Made by a program: the position numbers and the translations under genes
Shown here: in pieces, positions 1 to 8,202 of the stretch
How the letters are laid out: each line of letters starts with the position of its first letter
How positions within the stretch are numbered: the first letter of the stretch is position 1
Source: Mucilaginibacter tolerans
GTDB taxonomy: Bacteria; Bacteroidota; Bacteroidia; Sphingobacteriales; Sphingobacteriaceae
Assembly (NCBI RefSeq): GCF_030519375.1
Contig: NZ_JAUMKB010000013.1
Span: 62,001-126,000 of the forward strand
Length of the DNA: 64,000 bases
Direction of reading: 5' to 3'
Notes under the pieces: generated by a model
What the model was told of the DNA's origin: nothing
What the model saw: only the letters and a program-made list of their open reading frames with translations
Database searches by the model: none

Positions 1-1060
1 GCGAAAAGCTGCCGTCTCCATTCTTAACCCATGCAACGCTGCCCTTGCCGTCGGTCAGGACAGCAGAGGCTGGCACTGCCAGAGTACGATCACCGTCCGA
101 ACCAATGGAGATATAGGCCAACATCCCTGGGCGAACCAGCCCTTGCGGATTTGGAATGCTAACTCTTATCAAATCCACCTTGGACTGATCCGATAATTCC
201 GGGTTAATAAACTCAATTTTGCCGTTGATCACCTGTCCGTTCAGATCGGGAAATGCCACACTTACCTTATCATATACATGATAACGTGCCGCTTCACCAG
301 AGTACAATTGTGCCTCCACCCAAAGGCTGTTTAATGCCTGCGTTTTTAAAATGGTTGCCCCTTCAGTAACATAATCTCCCTCATGAACTGCTATGTCACT
401 GACTGTGCCGCTAACTTTACTTAATATCGTTGTGGTTGCTTGCGCTTTCCCCGATTCGGCTAACCGCCTGATTTGCTCGGTAGTTAGGCCCCACAGCTGT
501 AATTTATTTTCTGCGGCGCTGATAAGCTGCAGGTAATCGACATCCGGGTTATGCAATACTTTTTGTTGCTGCTTAGCCAGCAGATATTCCTTTTCTGCTT
601 CCTGCAAATCTTCGCTGTAAATGGTGAAAACCGGTTGGCCTACGGTGATTTTCTCGCCGACAGTACGTATAAACAATTGCTGTATACGACCGGCAACTCT
701 TGCGCTTAATTCCCCGGTCTTATTTTCATCTGTTGTTACCGTACCCGTCAGCGTTTTTTGCACACCTGTGTTTTCTTCGCGTATGGTATCGGTTTGAATA
801 CCTGCCAACTGGATTTGTGCTGCTGTCAGCATAATTTTATTACTGCTCATTGCATCGTTTCCCGTAAGCTCAACCTTAATCAGCTTCATGGCGCAAACCG
901 GGCAATTTCCGGGATTCTCCTCATGTACCTGAGGGTGCATGGAACAAGTGTAATAGGCCTTTGCCTGTTGTTTTACAATTGCCTGCTGTTGTGGCTTTGA
1001 TTTACAAGCCGCAATCCCTAACAGAACGAGCAACCCTAGTGCTATTTTAATGCTATTCAT
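1..1060 (-). CDS. CusB-type RND efflux periplasmic adaptor, lipoprotein (partial)
   Basis: The reading frame is open to the left window edge, so the C-terminus is missing. The start ATG at 1060 gives MNSIKIAL, and a lipobox GIAAC follows with Cys19 as the probable lipidated residue. Next comes a heavy-metal-binding motif, YTCSMHPQV...NCPVCAMKL, then HlyD-like adaptor sequence (SARVAGRIQQLFI, VSGTVSDIAVHEGDYV). The protein should bridge the CusA pump and the CusC channel in the periplasm and hand over Cu(I)/Ag(I). Its start overlaps the stop of the upstream adaptor by 8 bases, so the two are probably translationally coupled. It is a second adaptor beside 1053-2318 and is diverged from it. The family is clear, but the metal specificity is inferred. 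Confidence 0.88.
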   Translation of the reverse strand, partial: MNSIKIALGLLVLLGIAACKSKPQQQAIVKQQAKAYYTCSMHPQVHEENPGNCPVCAMKLIKVELTGNDAMSSNKIMLTAAQIQLAGIQTDTIREENTGVQKTLTGTVTTDENKTGELSARVAGRIQQLFIRTVGEKITVGQPVFTIYSEDLQEAEKEYLLAKQQQKVLHNPDVDYLQLISAAENKLQLWGLTTEQIRRLAESGKAQATTTILSKVSGTVSDIAVHEGDYVTEGATILKTQALNSLWVEAQLYSGEAARYHVYDKVSVAFPDLNGQVINGKIEFINPELSDQSKVDLIRVSIPNPQGLVRPGMLAYISIGSDGDRTLAVPASAVLTDGKGSVAWVKNGDGSFS

Positions 1061-2318
1061 TTCCTTGTGTTTTTATAAAGCTTTCACTATCCGATAAATA
1101 TTGCGCATTTACCGCGATGCTATCAGCTGCAGTTAGCCCTTTTGTTATTTGTATTTCATCGCTACGTTCAACACCGGTTTGCACCTGATAAGCGTGATAT
1201 GCAGCACCGGCCTTTAGCCAAACGATCCTGGTTTTCCCTAAATCAACTACTGCTGTACGCGGTATCCAAAGGCCACTCTTGCTTCCGGTTTCTATTTCAG
1301 CCTTCACCAGACCGCCCACTTTCAATTCATGATTCATGTTATGCAGATAAACACGGACACTTGTGACCTTATCACCGTTCTGTAACATTGGCTCGATAAA
1401 ATCTACCCGGCCGATTATAGTTTTGCCCGGTTCGTCTGGAATTGTCAGCTTAACCGGTTGATGTAGTTTTATAGCAGCAACAGATGAATGATCGATCTTT
1501 ATGATTGCCCAAAGCGTATGAGGATCGACGACGTTAAATAGCGTCTGCCCTTTTTCGGCGTACATGCCTTCTTTAACAGCTAAAGGGACAGTCCCGGTAA
1601 AATTAGTTGGACTGCTTGTCGGCTGCCCTTCGGACATTTGACTGTGCGCCACGTCGTGTACATGGCCTTCGTATGGGCTATATACAGGAAGACTGTAAAA
1701 GGCTTTACCTGTTCGGACGATCTGTTCAACTTGCGTACCAGTCATCCCCAATAACAGTAGTTTCTGTTTGGCCGCGTTGATTAAACCAGCTTCGGCGGGC
1801 GAGTTTTTGATAAGATAGATCAAATCCTGCTGATCAGTAACGAGCTCGGGGCTGTAAATATCAAATATCCGCTGCCCGCGATGGATTTCCTGGAAGGCAT
1901 ACTTAACATACAGTTTTTCTATACGTCCGGAAAAGCGCGACGCGATATTGTTAAACGTCCGTGTATCAAAGTCCAGGTAGCCTTCAGCCGAAATGGCGAT
2001 AGGAACTTCTTCCTGTCGCGGCGTAACTGCTTTAACAGATGAGATAGCCGACGAGTTAACAGGCTCTAAAACTGTATTTAAGCTGATGCCCGCACCTTCG
2101 CTGGCTTGACCCGATTTTTTGACTAATGTCATGCCGCATATCGGGCAGCTGCCGGGGTGATCTTCGAGTACTTGTGGGTGCATTGGGCAAGTGTATTTAA
2201 CCTCAGTTTTCGCCTGCGTTTTAACTTGTTGCTTTTTATCGTTCGTACACGCGGCAAGCAGTACGCCTAACAAAACGCAGGATAAAATTATCTTAATGAC
2301 TTTCAATTTCCTTTTCAT
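1053..2318 (-). CDS. cusB: CusB-type heavy-metal RND efflux periplasmic adaptor, lipoprotein
   Basis: This 421-residue protein has a lipoprotein signal (VLLGVLLAAC). A metal-binding Cys/Met/His motif lies near residues 43-67 (YTCPMHPQV, then SCPICGMTL). Barrel-sandwich and beta-barrel segments typical of HlyD/CusB follow (IASRFSGRIEKLYV, SPYEGHVHDV). CusB proteins link the inner-membrane pump CusA to the outer-membrane channel and present metal to the pump. Its start lies inside the end of the TolC-like gene (26-base overlap) and its end overlaps the next adaptor, so it is deep in one operon. The extended N-terminal metal domain is common in Bacteroidota homologues. Confidence 0.92.
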   Translation of the reverse strand: MKRKLKVIKIILSCVLLGVLLAACTNDKKQQVKTQAKTEVKYTCPMHPQVLEDHPGSCPICGMTLVKKSGQASEGAGISLNTVLEPVNSSAISSVKAVTPRQEEVPIAISAEGYLDFDTRTFNNIASRFSGRIEKLYVKYAFQEIHRGQRIFDIYSPELVTDQQDLIYLIKNSPAEAGLINAAKQKLLLLGMTGTQVEQIVRTGKAFYSLPVYSPYEGHVHDVAHSQMSEGQPTSSPTNFTGTVPLAVKEGMYAEKGQTLFNVVDPHTLWAIIKIDHSSVAAIKLHQPVKLTIPDEPGKTIIGRVDFIEPMLQNGDKVTSVRVYLHNMNHELKVGGLVKAEIETGSKSGLWIPRTAVVDLGKTRIVWLKAGAAYHAYQVQTGVERSDEIQITKGLTAADSIAVNAQYLSDSESFIKTQGNE

Positions 2319-3519
2319 AAGCTACCTGTAGTGTTAATAGTTCCTGCATGCGGTCCAATGCTGTCATTCTTGCTGTTTGCAAATCTTTGATGCTGATGAG
2401 CACTGAGGGCAGATCGCCGGTGTTCTGATCGTAAGCCTGTAAAGCCGTTTTATAGCTGTTCTGCAAGGCTGGGATAATGTTTTTCTGATAATTATCGAGC
2501 TGCCTTTTTTTGCTGCTCAAGTCTGCTATGATACCGGCCAGCACGCCAGCCGCCTGGTTAAGAATATCTTCTTTTTTCTGCTGCAATTCTTCCGTTTCGT
2601 AACGGATGCCTTTCAAATTGGCCTTATATTCTTTTGAGGCCCAGGGCACGATGGGTATAGTAACGGACGCCATGAGGATGTACTGGTTAGGATAACCGGC
2701 ATAACTGATCATATGCGCTGCTTGCACACCAAAATCCGGTTTACGCTTGCTGTATTCCATTTTGGCGTTTAATCGTTGGAGGTCGATATTCCGGTTAATG
2801 CCCTTGATATCGCTTCGGTCGTTCGCCAAAACTGCTGTATCGGTAATTGTGGCTTGATAGTCCTTCAATGAAATAGCGGTATCCACTGCCAATGGTGCAG
2901 CTTTGTCCCGGTTCATCAGCGTGTTGAGCAGGATGTTCTTTTGGCTGATCTGATTATGGAGTTCTTCACGCGTATTGTCGAGTTCAAATAGTTCAGCTTT
3001 GGCTTTGTAAATATTGGGCAGCCTTTCCTTGCCATAAGTCAGCCGGATGTTGGCATCCTTCAGCGTGTACTCCAGGAGACTTTGCGTTTGTTGCAATAGC
3101 GCGAGCTTTTTTTCCAGTACCACGCGCTGGTAATAATACTGTTTGGCCTGCGAGAACAGTTGGTTTTTAAGGTAGTCTTTATCCGCCGAGGTGACTTTTG
3201 ATTGACCCTTCAAATAATCTTCCTTTGCCCGCAGCTTTGCTGGGTTGGTGAACATCTGCTCCGCCTGGATCATGAACGAGCCTCCGTTAGGGTTGAACTG
3301 GTAAGGCACCTGGTATTGCCCGGCGCTAAGTTTCGGCGCATCGAGGCTTTTGGCACCGGTAGCATAAGCATCCTGTGCCCTGGCTTTTGCATCATAAGCC
3401 TGCAAAGCCGGGTTTGTGGCAACTCTGGCCAGCACGCTGTCCAGCGGCAAGGTTTGTGCGCGTACAACGACTGTTATACAAATTAATATTATGGTGATGA
3501 TTTGTTGTTTCGCTTTCAT
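2293..3519 (-). CDS. cusC: TolC-family outer-membrane channel of a Cus-type efflux system
   Basis: This 408-residue protein starts with a signal peptide (MKAKQQIITIILICITVVVRAQ). Two outer-membrane-efflux-protein repeats follow, rich in long Ala/Gln/Leu helices, as in TolC/CusC. It should form the outer-membrane exit duct of the tripartite pump. Its ATG overlaps the stop of the preceding pump ORF in an ATGA junction (3516-3519), a sign of translational coupling. Its end overlaps the CusB start. At 408 residues it is slightly shorter than proteobacterial CusC (about 460), which is usual for the Bacteroidota branch. Confidence 0.9.
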   Translation of the reverse strand: MKAKQQIITIILICITVVVRAQTLPLDSVLARVATNPALQAYDAKARAQDAYATGAKSLDAPKLSAGQYQVPYQFNPNGGSFMIQAEQMFTNPAKLRAKEDYLKGQSKVTSADKDYLKNQLFSQAKQYYYQRVVLEKKLALLQQTQSLLEYTLKDANIRLTYGKERLPNIYKAKAELFELDNTREELHNQISQKNILLNTLMNRDKAAPLAVDTAISLKDYQATITDTAVLANDRSDIKGINRNIDLQRLNAKMEYSKRKPDFGVQAAHMISYAGYPNQYILMASVTIPIVPWASKEYKANLKGIRYETEELQQKKEDILNQAAGVLAGIIADLSSKKRQLDNYQKNIIPALQNSYKTALQAYDQNTGDLPSVLISIKDLQTARMTALDRMQELLTLQVAYEKEIESH

Positions 3520-5411
3520 GATTCCTTTACCTCCTGTATATCCAGCTTGCCGTGCTTTTTAAGTTCGTATTCCTTAACCATTAAAAAGATCAATGGTGTA
3601 ACCAGTAAAATATGTGTAGAAGAAGTTAATACCCCTCCGATCATCGGCAGGACAATCGGCCGCATCACGTCGCTACCGGTTCCGCTGGCCCATAGCACAG
3701 GTACTAAACCGAATAAGGCCACGCAAACAGTCATCAGTTTTGGGCGTAAGCGTTTTACCGCACCGTTCATTATATATGTCCGCAGGTCTTCTCTACTGAT
3801 CGTTTCTTTGGAGTTACCTTTCAGTGCTACCAATTGCTGCATCGCATCGTTCAGGTAAATAACCATCACGATACCTGTCTCCACAGCAATGCCAAATAGC
3901 GCAATAAAACCAACCGCAACTGCAACTGATAAGTGAACGCCAAAAAAATAAACCATATAGGCCCCGCCGATCAAAGCGAACGGGATACTGATCAAGCTAA
4001 AAAAAGCTTCTCTGATAGAATGAAATGCAAAATATAAACAGGCGAAAATGATGACCAATACAATGGGTAGAATCAGTTTCAAAGTGCGCTCAGCCCGGAT
4101 CAGGTTTTCGTACTGGCCGCTCCATTCGATATAATAGCCTTTGGGTAGGATTTTTACCAGGCCATTTAACCTGTCCTGCGCTTCTTTAACTGTACTTCCC
4201 AGGTCGCGGTCACGCACATTGAACAACACTGTTCCCCGTAATAAGGCATTCTCCGACTGGATCATTGCCGGGCCATCACTGATCTTAATGTCAGCTACTG
4301 ATGATAGCGGAATCGGCCCATAATTCATGGTTTGCACCAAGGTTCGTTTGATGGCTTCGAGGTTGTTGCGATAGTCCTGGGCAAGCCGGGCATTTACGCT
4401 GAACCGCTGCCGACCCTCCACGGTCGTTGTTAAATTCATTCCGCCTAACGCGCTTTCCACTACTTCGTTCACATCATCCACACTCAGGCCATAACGCCCG
4501 ATGGCGTCCTTATTTACCTGGATGTCCAGGTATTTGCCCCCTGTGATAGGGTCGACATACAGATCTTTTACTCCATTTAAACCCTGCAGTGCCTGTTTCA
4601 TTTGCGTTGCCAGTACATTGATCGTATCCAAGCTTTGCCCGTATATCTTTAGGCCCACATCGGTACGGATACCGGTTGATAGCATATTGATGCGATTAAT
4701 GATCGGTTGTGTCCAGCCGTTCACCACACCGGGAATTTGCAGTTTGGCATTCAGTTCGTTAATGATGTCCTCTTTTTTAATACCCTTGCGCCACTGGTCT
4801 TTTGGTTTTAACAGGATGATCGTTTCTGTCATACTAATGGGCGAATTATCTGTAGCAGTATTCGCCCGGCCGGCCTTGCCCAGTACGTTGGCCACTTCAG
4901 GAACGCTTTTAATAATCTTATCCTGAACCTGCAAGAGCTGTTTGGCTTGTGCATTGGAAACATCAGGCTGCGTAACCGGCATAAACAGGATCGTGCCTTC
5001 ATCCAGCGGCGGCATAAACTCGCTGCCTAATGAAAGAAGCAATGGTATACTGACGATCAGCGCAATGATATTAATGGCCAAAGTGGTCTTACGCCATTTG
5101 ATACACCAATCCAATACAGGCTTGTAAATACTTTCCAGCCCCCGGTTCAACGGGTTATAGTCGTCTGTCCGGAGTTTGCCTTTCAGGAAAAATGATATAA
5201 GCACGGGAGCCAGCGTAACAGCCAGTATCGCATCGATGCCAAGTATAAAAGTTTTCGTCCAGGCCAATGGGCCGAACAATTTGCCTTCCTGCCCGGATAA
5301 AAGGAACACCGGCAGAAATGAGGCCACAATAATAACTGTGGAGAAAAACACGCCTCGGCCAACCTGTTTGCAGGATTGTTCAACAATCTTAATTCTTTCT
5401 ATAGTGGTCAT
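3516..5411 (-). CDS. cusA: CusA-type RND pump, C-terminal part (split gene)
   Basis: These 631 residues correspond to CusA from just after transmembrane helix 4. The ORF opens with MTTIERIKIVEQSCKQVGRG, then FLPVFLLSGQEGKLFGPLAWTK, which lies in the middle of normal CusA/CzcA proteins. The second periplasmic porter domain and transmembrane helices 7-12 follow (for example FALIGGAYMVYFFGVHLSVA). With the 424-residue upstream ORF it sums to 1055 residues, the usual length of one CusA. The junction is TCATGA: the upstream stop and this ATG share bases, with this frame at -1. It is either a true two-subunit pump or a frameshifted cusA; see findings. Confidence 0.88.
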   Translation of the reverse strand: MTTIERIKIVEQSCKQVGRGVFFSTVIIVASFLPVFLLSGQEGKLFGPLAWTKTFILGIDAILAVTLAPVLISFFLKGKLRTDDYNPLNRGLESIYKPVLDWCIKWRKTTLAINIIALIVSIPLLLSLGSEFMPPLDEGTILFMPVTQPDVSNAQAKQLLQVQDKIIKSVPEVANVLGKAGRANTATDNSPISMTETIILLKPKDQWRKGIKKEDIINELNAKLQIPGVVNGWTQPIINRINMLSTGIRTDVGLKIYGQSLDTINVLATQMKQALQGLNGVKDLYVDPITGGKYLDIQVNKDAIGRYGLSVDDVNEVVESALGGMNLTTTVEGRQRFSVNARLAQDYRNNLEAIKRTLVQTMNYGPIPLSSVADIKISDGPAMIQSENALLRGTVLFNVRDRDLGSTVKEAQDRLNGLVKILPKGYYIEWSGQYENLIRAERTLKLILPIVLVIIFACLYFAFHSIREAFFSLISIPFALIGGAYMVYFFGVHLSVAVAVGFIALFGIAVETGIVMVIYLNDAMQQLVALKGNSKETISREDLRTYIMNGAVKRLRPKLMTVCVALFGLVPVLWASGTGSDVMRPIVLPMIGGVLTSSTHILLVTPLIFLMVKEYELKKHGKLDIQEVKES

Positions 5412-6682
5412 GATTTTTCTTTTTGTTGAGCTATGGATAGGTTGCGGTGCGCGTTCTCGACCATCACGATGCCGTTATCTACGATTACACCGATAGCTAA
5501 GGCAATCCCGGTTAGGGACATGATATTGGAACTGATACCGAATGCATTGAGCAGAATAAAACTTGCCGCGATGGTAATGGGTATCTGGATAATGATACTT
5601 AAAGCGCTTCGCCAGCTGAACAGGAACAAGATCACAATAAGCGACACCACGATCATTTCCTCGATCAAGGTATGTTTCACTGAACCTATAGCATTCTCGA
5701 TCAGTTCGCTGCGGTCATAAGCGATATTGAAGCTTACGCCTGCCGGTAAGCCTTTCTGAATATCAGCCATTTTAGCCTTTACCGATTGGATCACCTGGTC
5801 CGCATTCTCGCCATAACGCATCACCACGATACCTCCAACGGCTTCGCCGTCGCCATTGCGGTCAAAGATGCCCAAGCGCTCATCGCCGCCCATTTGCACG
5901 GTGGCAATATCTTTGATGGCTACCGGAATGGTTTTGATTACACCAACCGGAATGTTCTCCACATCATGTATCGTTTTGATATAGCCCAGTCCGCGCACAA
6001 TGTAGCCTGTACCGTTCATTTCAAATTTGCGCCCACCAACATCGTTGTTATTGCTTTTGATGGCTTTGAGTACCTGCGAAAGGGGAATATTATAATAGTT
6101 GAGCTTATGTGGGTCGATATTTACCTGGTATTGCTTTTCAAAACCGCCAAAAGAAGCGACCTCACTAACGCCGGGAACGGTTTGCAAACCAAGTTTTACG
6201 TACCAATCCTGCAGTGCCCTTTGTTCACCAAGGTTGATTCCTTTAGCATCCAATGTGTACCAGAGGATATGCCCCACACCGGTACCATCCGGTCCCAGTG
6301 TTGGTGTAATGCCCTGCGGTAGCAAGCGCTGCGCATAATTCAGACGTTCCAGCACCCGGCTGCGCGCCCAGTAGATGTCAGCTTTATCCTCAAATATGAT
6401 ATAAACAAAGCTCATCCCGAACATAGATGTGGCCCGTATGGCTTTCACTTTGGGGATGCCCTGGAGATTGCTCACTAGCGGGTAGGTTACCTGGTCTTCC
6501 ATAATCTGCGGACTGCGGCCCTGCCATTCCGTAAATACAATTACCTGGTTATCTGACAGATCGGGAATAGCGTCAATAGGATTTTGATTGACCGCGTAAG
6601 CGCCCCAGGCGAACAGACTCACAGCGATCAGCAGTACGATGTAGCGGTTCTTGAGTGAAAGCGAAATAAGTTTATTAATCAT
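5408..6682 (-). CDS. cusA: CusA-type RND pump, N-terminal part (split gene)
   Basis: These 424 residues hold transmembrane helix 1 (residues about 12-30), the first periplasmic porter domain and transmembrane helices 2-4. Typical heavy-metal RND sequence is visible: NPIDAIPDLSDNQVIVFTEW near residue 35 and GIALAIGVIVDNGIVMVENA near residue 390. Translation ends in SIAQQKEKS and stop, well short of a full pump. The rest of the protein continues in the -1 frame in the next ORF. By family it exports Cu(I)/Ag(I) or another heavy metal using the proton gradient. It follows the small metal-binding protein at 6733-6978 and leads the pump operon. Confidence 0.88.
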   Translation of the reverse strand: MINKLISLSLKNRYIVLLIAVSLFAWGAYAVNQNPIDAIPDLSDNQVIVFTEWQGRSPQIMEDQVTYPLVSNLQGIPKVKAIRATSMFGMSFVYIIFEDKADIYWARSRVLERLNYAQRLLPQGITPTLGPDGTGVGHILWYTLDAKGINLGEQRALQDWYVKLGLQTVPGVSEVASFGGFEKQYQVNIDPHKLNYYNIPLSQVLKAIKSNNNDVGGRKFEMNGTGYIVRGLGYIKTIHDVENIPVGVIKTIPVAIKDIATVQMGGDERLGIFDRNGDGEAVGGIVVMRYGENADQVIQSVKAKMADIQKGLPAGVSFNIAYDRSELIENAIGSVKHTLIEEMIVVSLIVILFLFSWRSALSIIIQIPITIAASFILLNAFGISSNIMSLTGIALAIGVIVDNGIVMVENAHRNLSIAQQKEKS

Positions 6683-6732
6683 CTTAATGTGGTTAATCAG
6701 TTCCCCGCCAGTCGGCAGGGAACTGCGGATAA

Positions 6733-6978
6733 TTACATTTTTGTTTTTTCAGATGGTTTCTTTTCCGCTTCTTTTTTTACCAGAGTCATACCGCATTTCG
6801 GGCACTTACCAGGCTTGTCTGAGATTACCTCGGGGTGCATGGTACAGGTATACTGTACTTTTGCAGGTTTCGCTTTCTTGGTAGTATCGATGGTCATTTT
6901 ACCATGACGTAGATCGGTGGCAAAAACGGTGGCAGCGGAGAATAGGATGGCAACAGCCATCAGCATGATTTTTTTCAT
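6733..6978 (-). CDS. Small secreted heavy-metal-binding-domain protein
   Basis: I place the start at 6978 (MKKIMLMAVAILFSAATVFA), which gives a clean signal peptide and about 81 residues. An in-frame ATG at 7017 would add 13 residues ahead of it and spoil the signal. After the signal there is a single motif, YTCTMHPEV...KCPKCGMTLVKK, the same Cys/Met/His domain found at the N-termini of both CusB-like adaptors. The tail is Lys-rich. It is probably a periplasmic metal chaperone or buffer feeding the pump encoded directly downstream. This is a free-standing copy of a module otherwise fused to the adaptors. Confidence 0.82.
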   Translation of the reverse strand: MKKIMLMAVAILFSAATVFATDLRHGKMTIDTTKKAKPAKVQYTCTMHPEVISDKPGKCPKCGMTLVKKEAEKKPSEKTKM

Positions 6979-7107
6979 GTTTTTAAAAATTAAGAATGGA
7001 TCAATGGCATAAGGCAAGCCTTGTGCGTGAATTATAAATTAAGATGATGAATTGAAAATTGAGTTTGGCGGATACAATACGCATCAGCTAAAAGGAGGAG
7101 CACTGGA

Positions 7108-7491
7108 TCAGATCCGGTAGGTGCAATAAAGGGTATAGGCTGGTATGTCCGGGTGCCCGGGCGGGGCATTCCCTCTATAATTGATATGGGCGTTTAATAA
7201 ATTTGGCGCAGACTCATCGTTCAGGCGGACAAAAGACGGAATAATTGCAGGCAAAGGGTGATTTAGCGCAAGCGAAGCGCTGTTAAAATGGTTATCCTTT
7301 ACCTTAAAACTTTGCTTTTCGTGGCCACAGCATTTTTTGTTACTGCTCGTTTTGCCAACCGCATTGTCGGCTGCTCCATAACTGAAACTTACTGACGTTA
7401 GCTTACCGCAGCAATACAAACGGGTCACGCTCATACCCACGCAGGATAAGAGGTAGATGACTGTCAATATGATAAGTGCGCTACGTTTCAC
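7108..7491 (-). CDS. HYC_CC_PP family small secreted protein
   Basis: This 127-residue protein has an N-terminal hydrophobic signal (SALIILTVIYLLSCVGMSV). The three motifs that name this Bacteroidota family follow in order: a YCC site (RLYCCGKL), a second Cys pair with His (KKCCGHEK), and APPGHPD near the C-terminus. The function of the family is not established. Its paired Cys residues and its place among copper-efflux genes suggest periplasmic metal binding or sensing, which is inference. It lies between the small metal-binding protein and the AraC-type regulator, with gaps of about 130 bases on both sides. Confidence 0.75.
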   Translation of the reverse strand: MKRSALIILTVIYLLSCVGMSVTRLYCCGKLTSVSFSYGAADNAVGKTSSNKKCCGHEKQSFKVKDNHFNSASLALNHPLPAIIPSFVRLNDESAPNLLNAHINYRGNAPPGHPDIPAYTLYCTYRI

Positions 7492-7624
7492 GATTCGAAA
7501 ATAATAAAATTATACGCCGAATAATGCAATTTAGTTTGCAGCCGCTAATTTATATACTGTAACAGAAAGGAATTTACATTATTTTGTCAATAATTTACAG
7601 CTTATTGACGCGATGATTACCCAG

Positions 7625-8188
7625 CTATATTTTATCTATCGACCGCCGGTTGGTCTTGCTGGCGGATTTGAAGCTGGTCGGCGTTAGACCGGTAATGCTT
7701 TTAAACTGAGTTGACAGGTGGGCGCTGCTGCTATAGCCCATCTGATAGGCGATTTCATTGAGGTTAAGTTGGCCATACTCCAGCAATTCTTTTATTCGCT
7801 CCACCTTCTGTTCAATAATATAGCGTTCAATGGTCTTATCTTGAGAGTTAGAAAATAGACGGCTTAGATAAGCGTAATCTTTACCAACCCGGTTTGAGAT
7901 CAAATCCGAGAAAGTAATATTCATTTCAGAAAGATCGGAATGGTGTACAAGCTCAATAATGACATTTTTAATCGCCTCAACCGTTTTTTCTGTTTCACTG
8001 CTGATCAGTTCAAATCCCGGCACCTTCAAAGCCGAAGCGATTAGTTGTAACTGTTCCTCATCTGGTTCAGGACTGACCACAGCCTGACCTAAGGTAACTT
8101 CATTCACATGGAACCCCAGGCTTTCCAACTGTTGCCGGACGATCATCTGGCAGCGGTCGCATACCATGTTTTTAATACGAAGCAGCAT
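7625..8188 (-). CDS. AraC-family regulator with N-terminal HMA-like metal-binding domain
   Basis: I prefer the ATG at 8188 (MLLRIKNMVCDRCQ) to the one at 8242, which lies inside the upstream permease gene. This gives 187 residues. Residues about 1-70 resemble a heavy-metal-associated fold with a CxxC site (MVCDRC). Residues about 95-187 are an AraC/XylS helix-turn-helix pair (LNEIAYQMGYSSSAHLSTQF, KSITGLTPTSFK). The layout suggests a one-component regulator in which Cu(I) binding to CxxC controls DNA binding, probably of this island. It starts 14 bases after the SO_0444-type permease gene, so the two are likely co-transcribed. Confidence 0.87.
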   Translation of the reverse strand: MLLRIKNMVCDRCQMIVRQQLESLGFHVNEVTLGQAVVSPEPDEEQLQLIASALKVPGFELISSETEKTVEAIKNVIIELVHHSDLSEMNITFSDLISNRVGKDYAYLSRLFSNSQDKTIERYIIEQKVERIKELLEYGQLNLNEIAYQMGYSSSAHLSTQFKSITGLTPTSFKSASKTNRRSIDKI

Positions 8189-8202
8189 AGAAAGCAAAGC
8201 TA

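Noticed and set aside
5408..5431. Programmed -1 frameshift at the A-rich cusA junction
   Set aside because: No X-XXY-YYZ heptamer is aligned with the reading frame, and no downstream stem was seen. A plain split gene or a single-base indel is simpler.
5786..6322. Long 178-codon open frame on the plus strand opposite the CusA N-terminal gene
   Set aside because: It is a shadow of a strongly conserved minus-strand pump gene. Its product shows no domain, signal or family motif.
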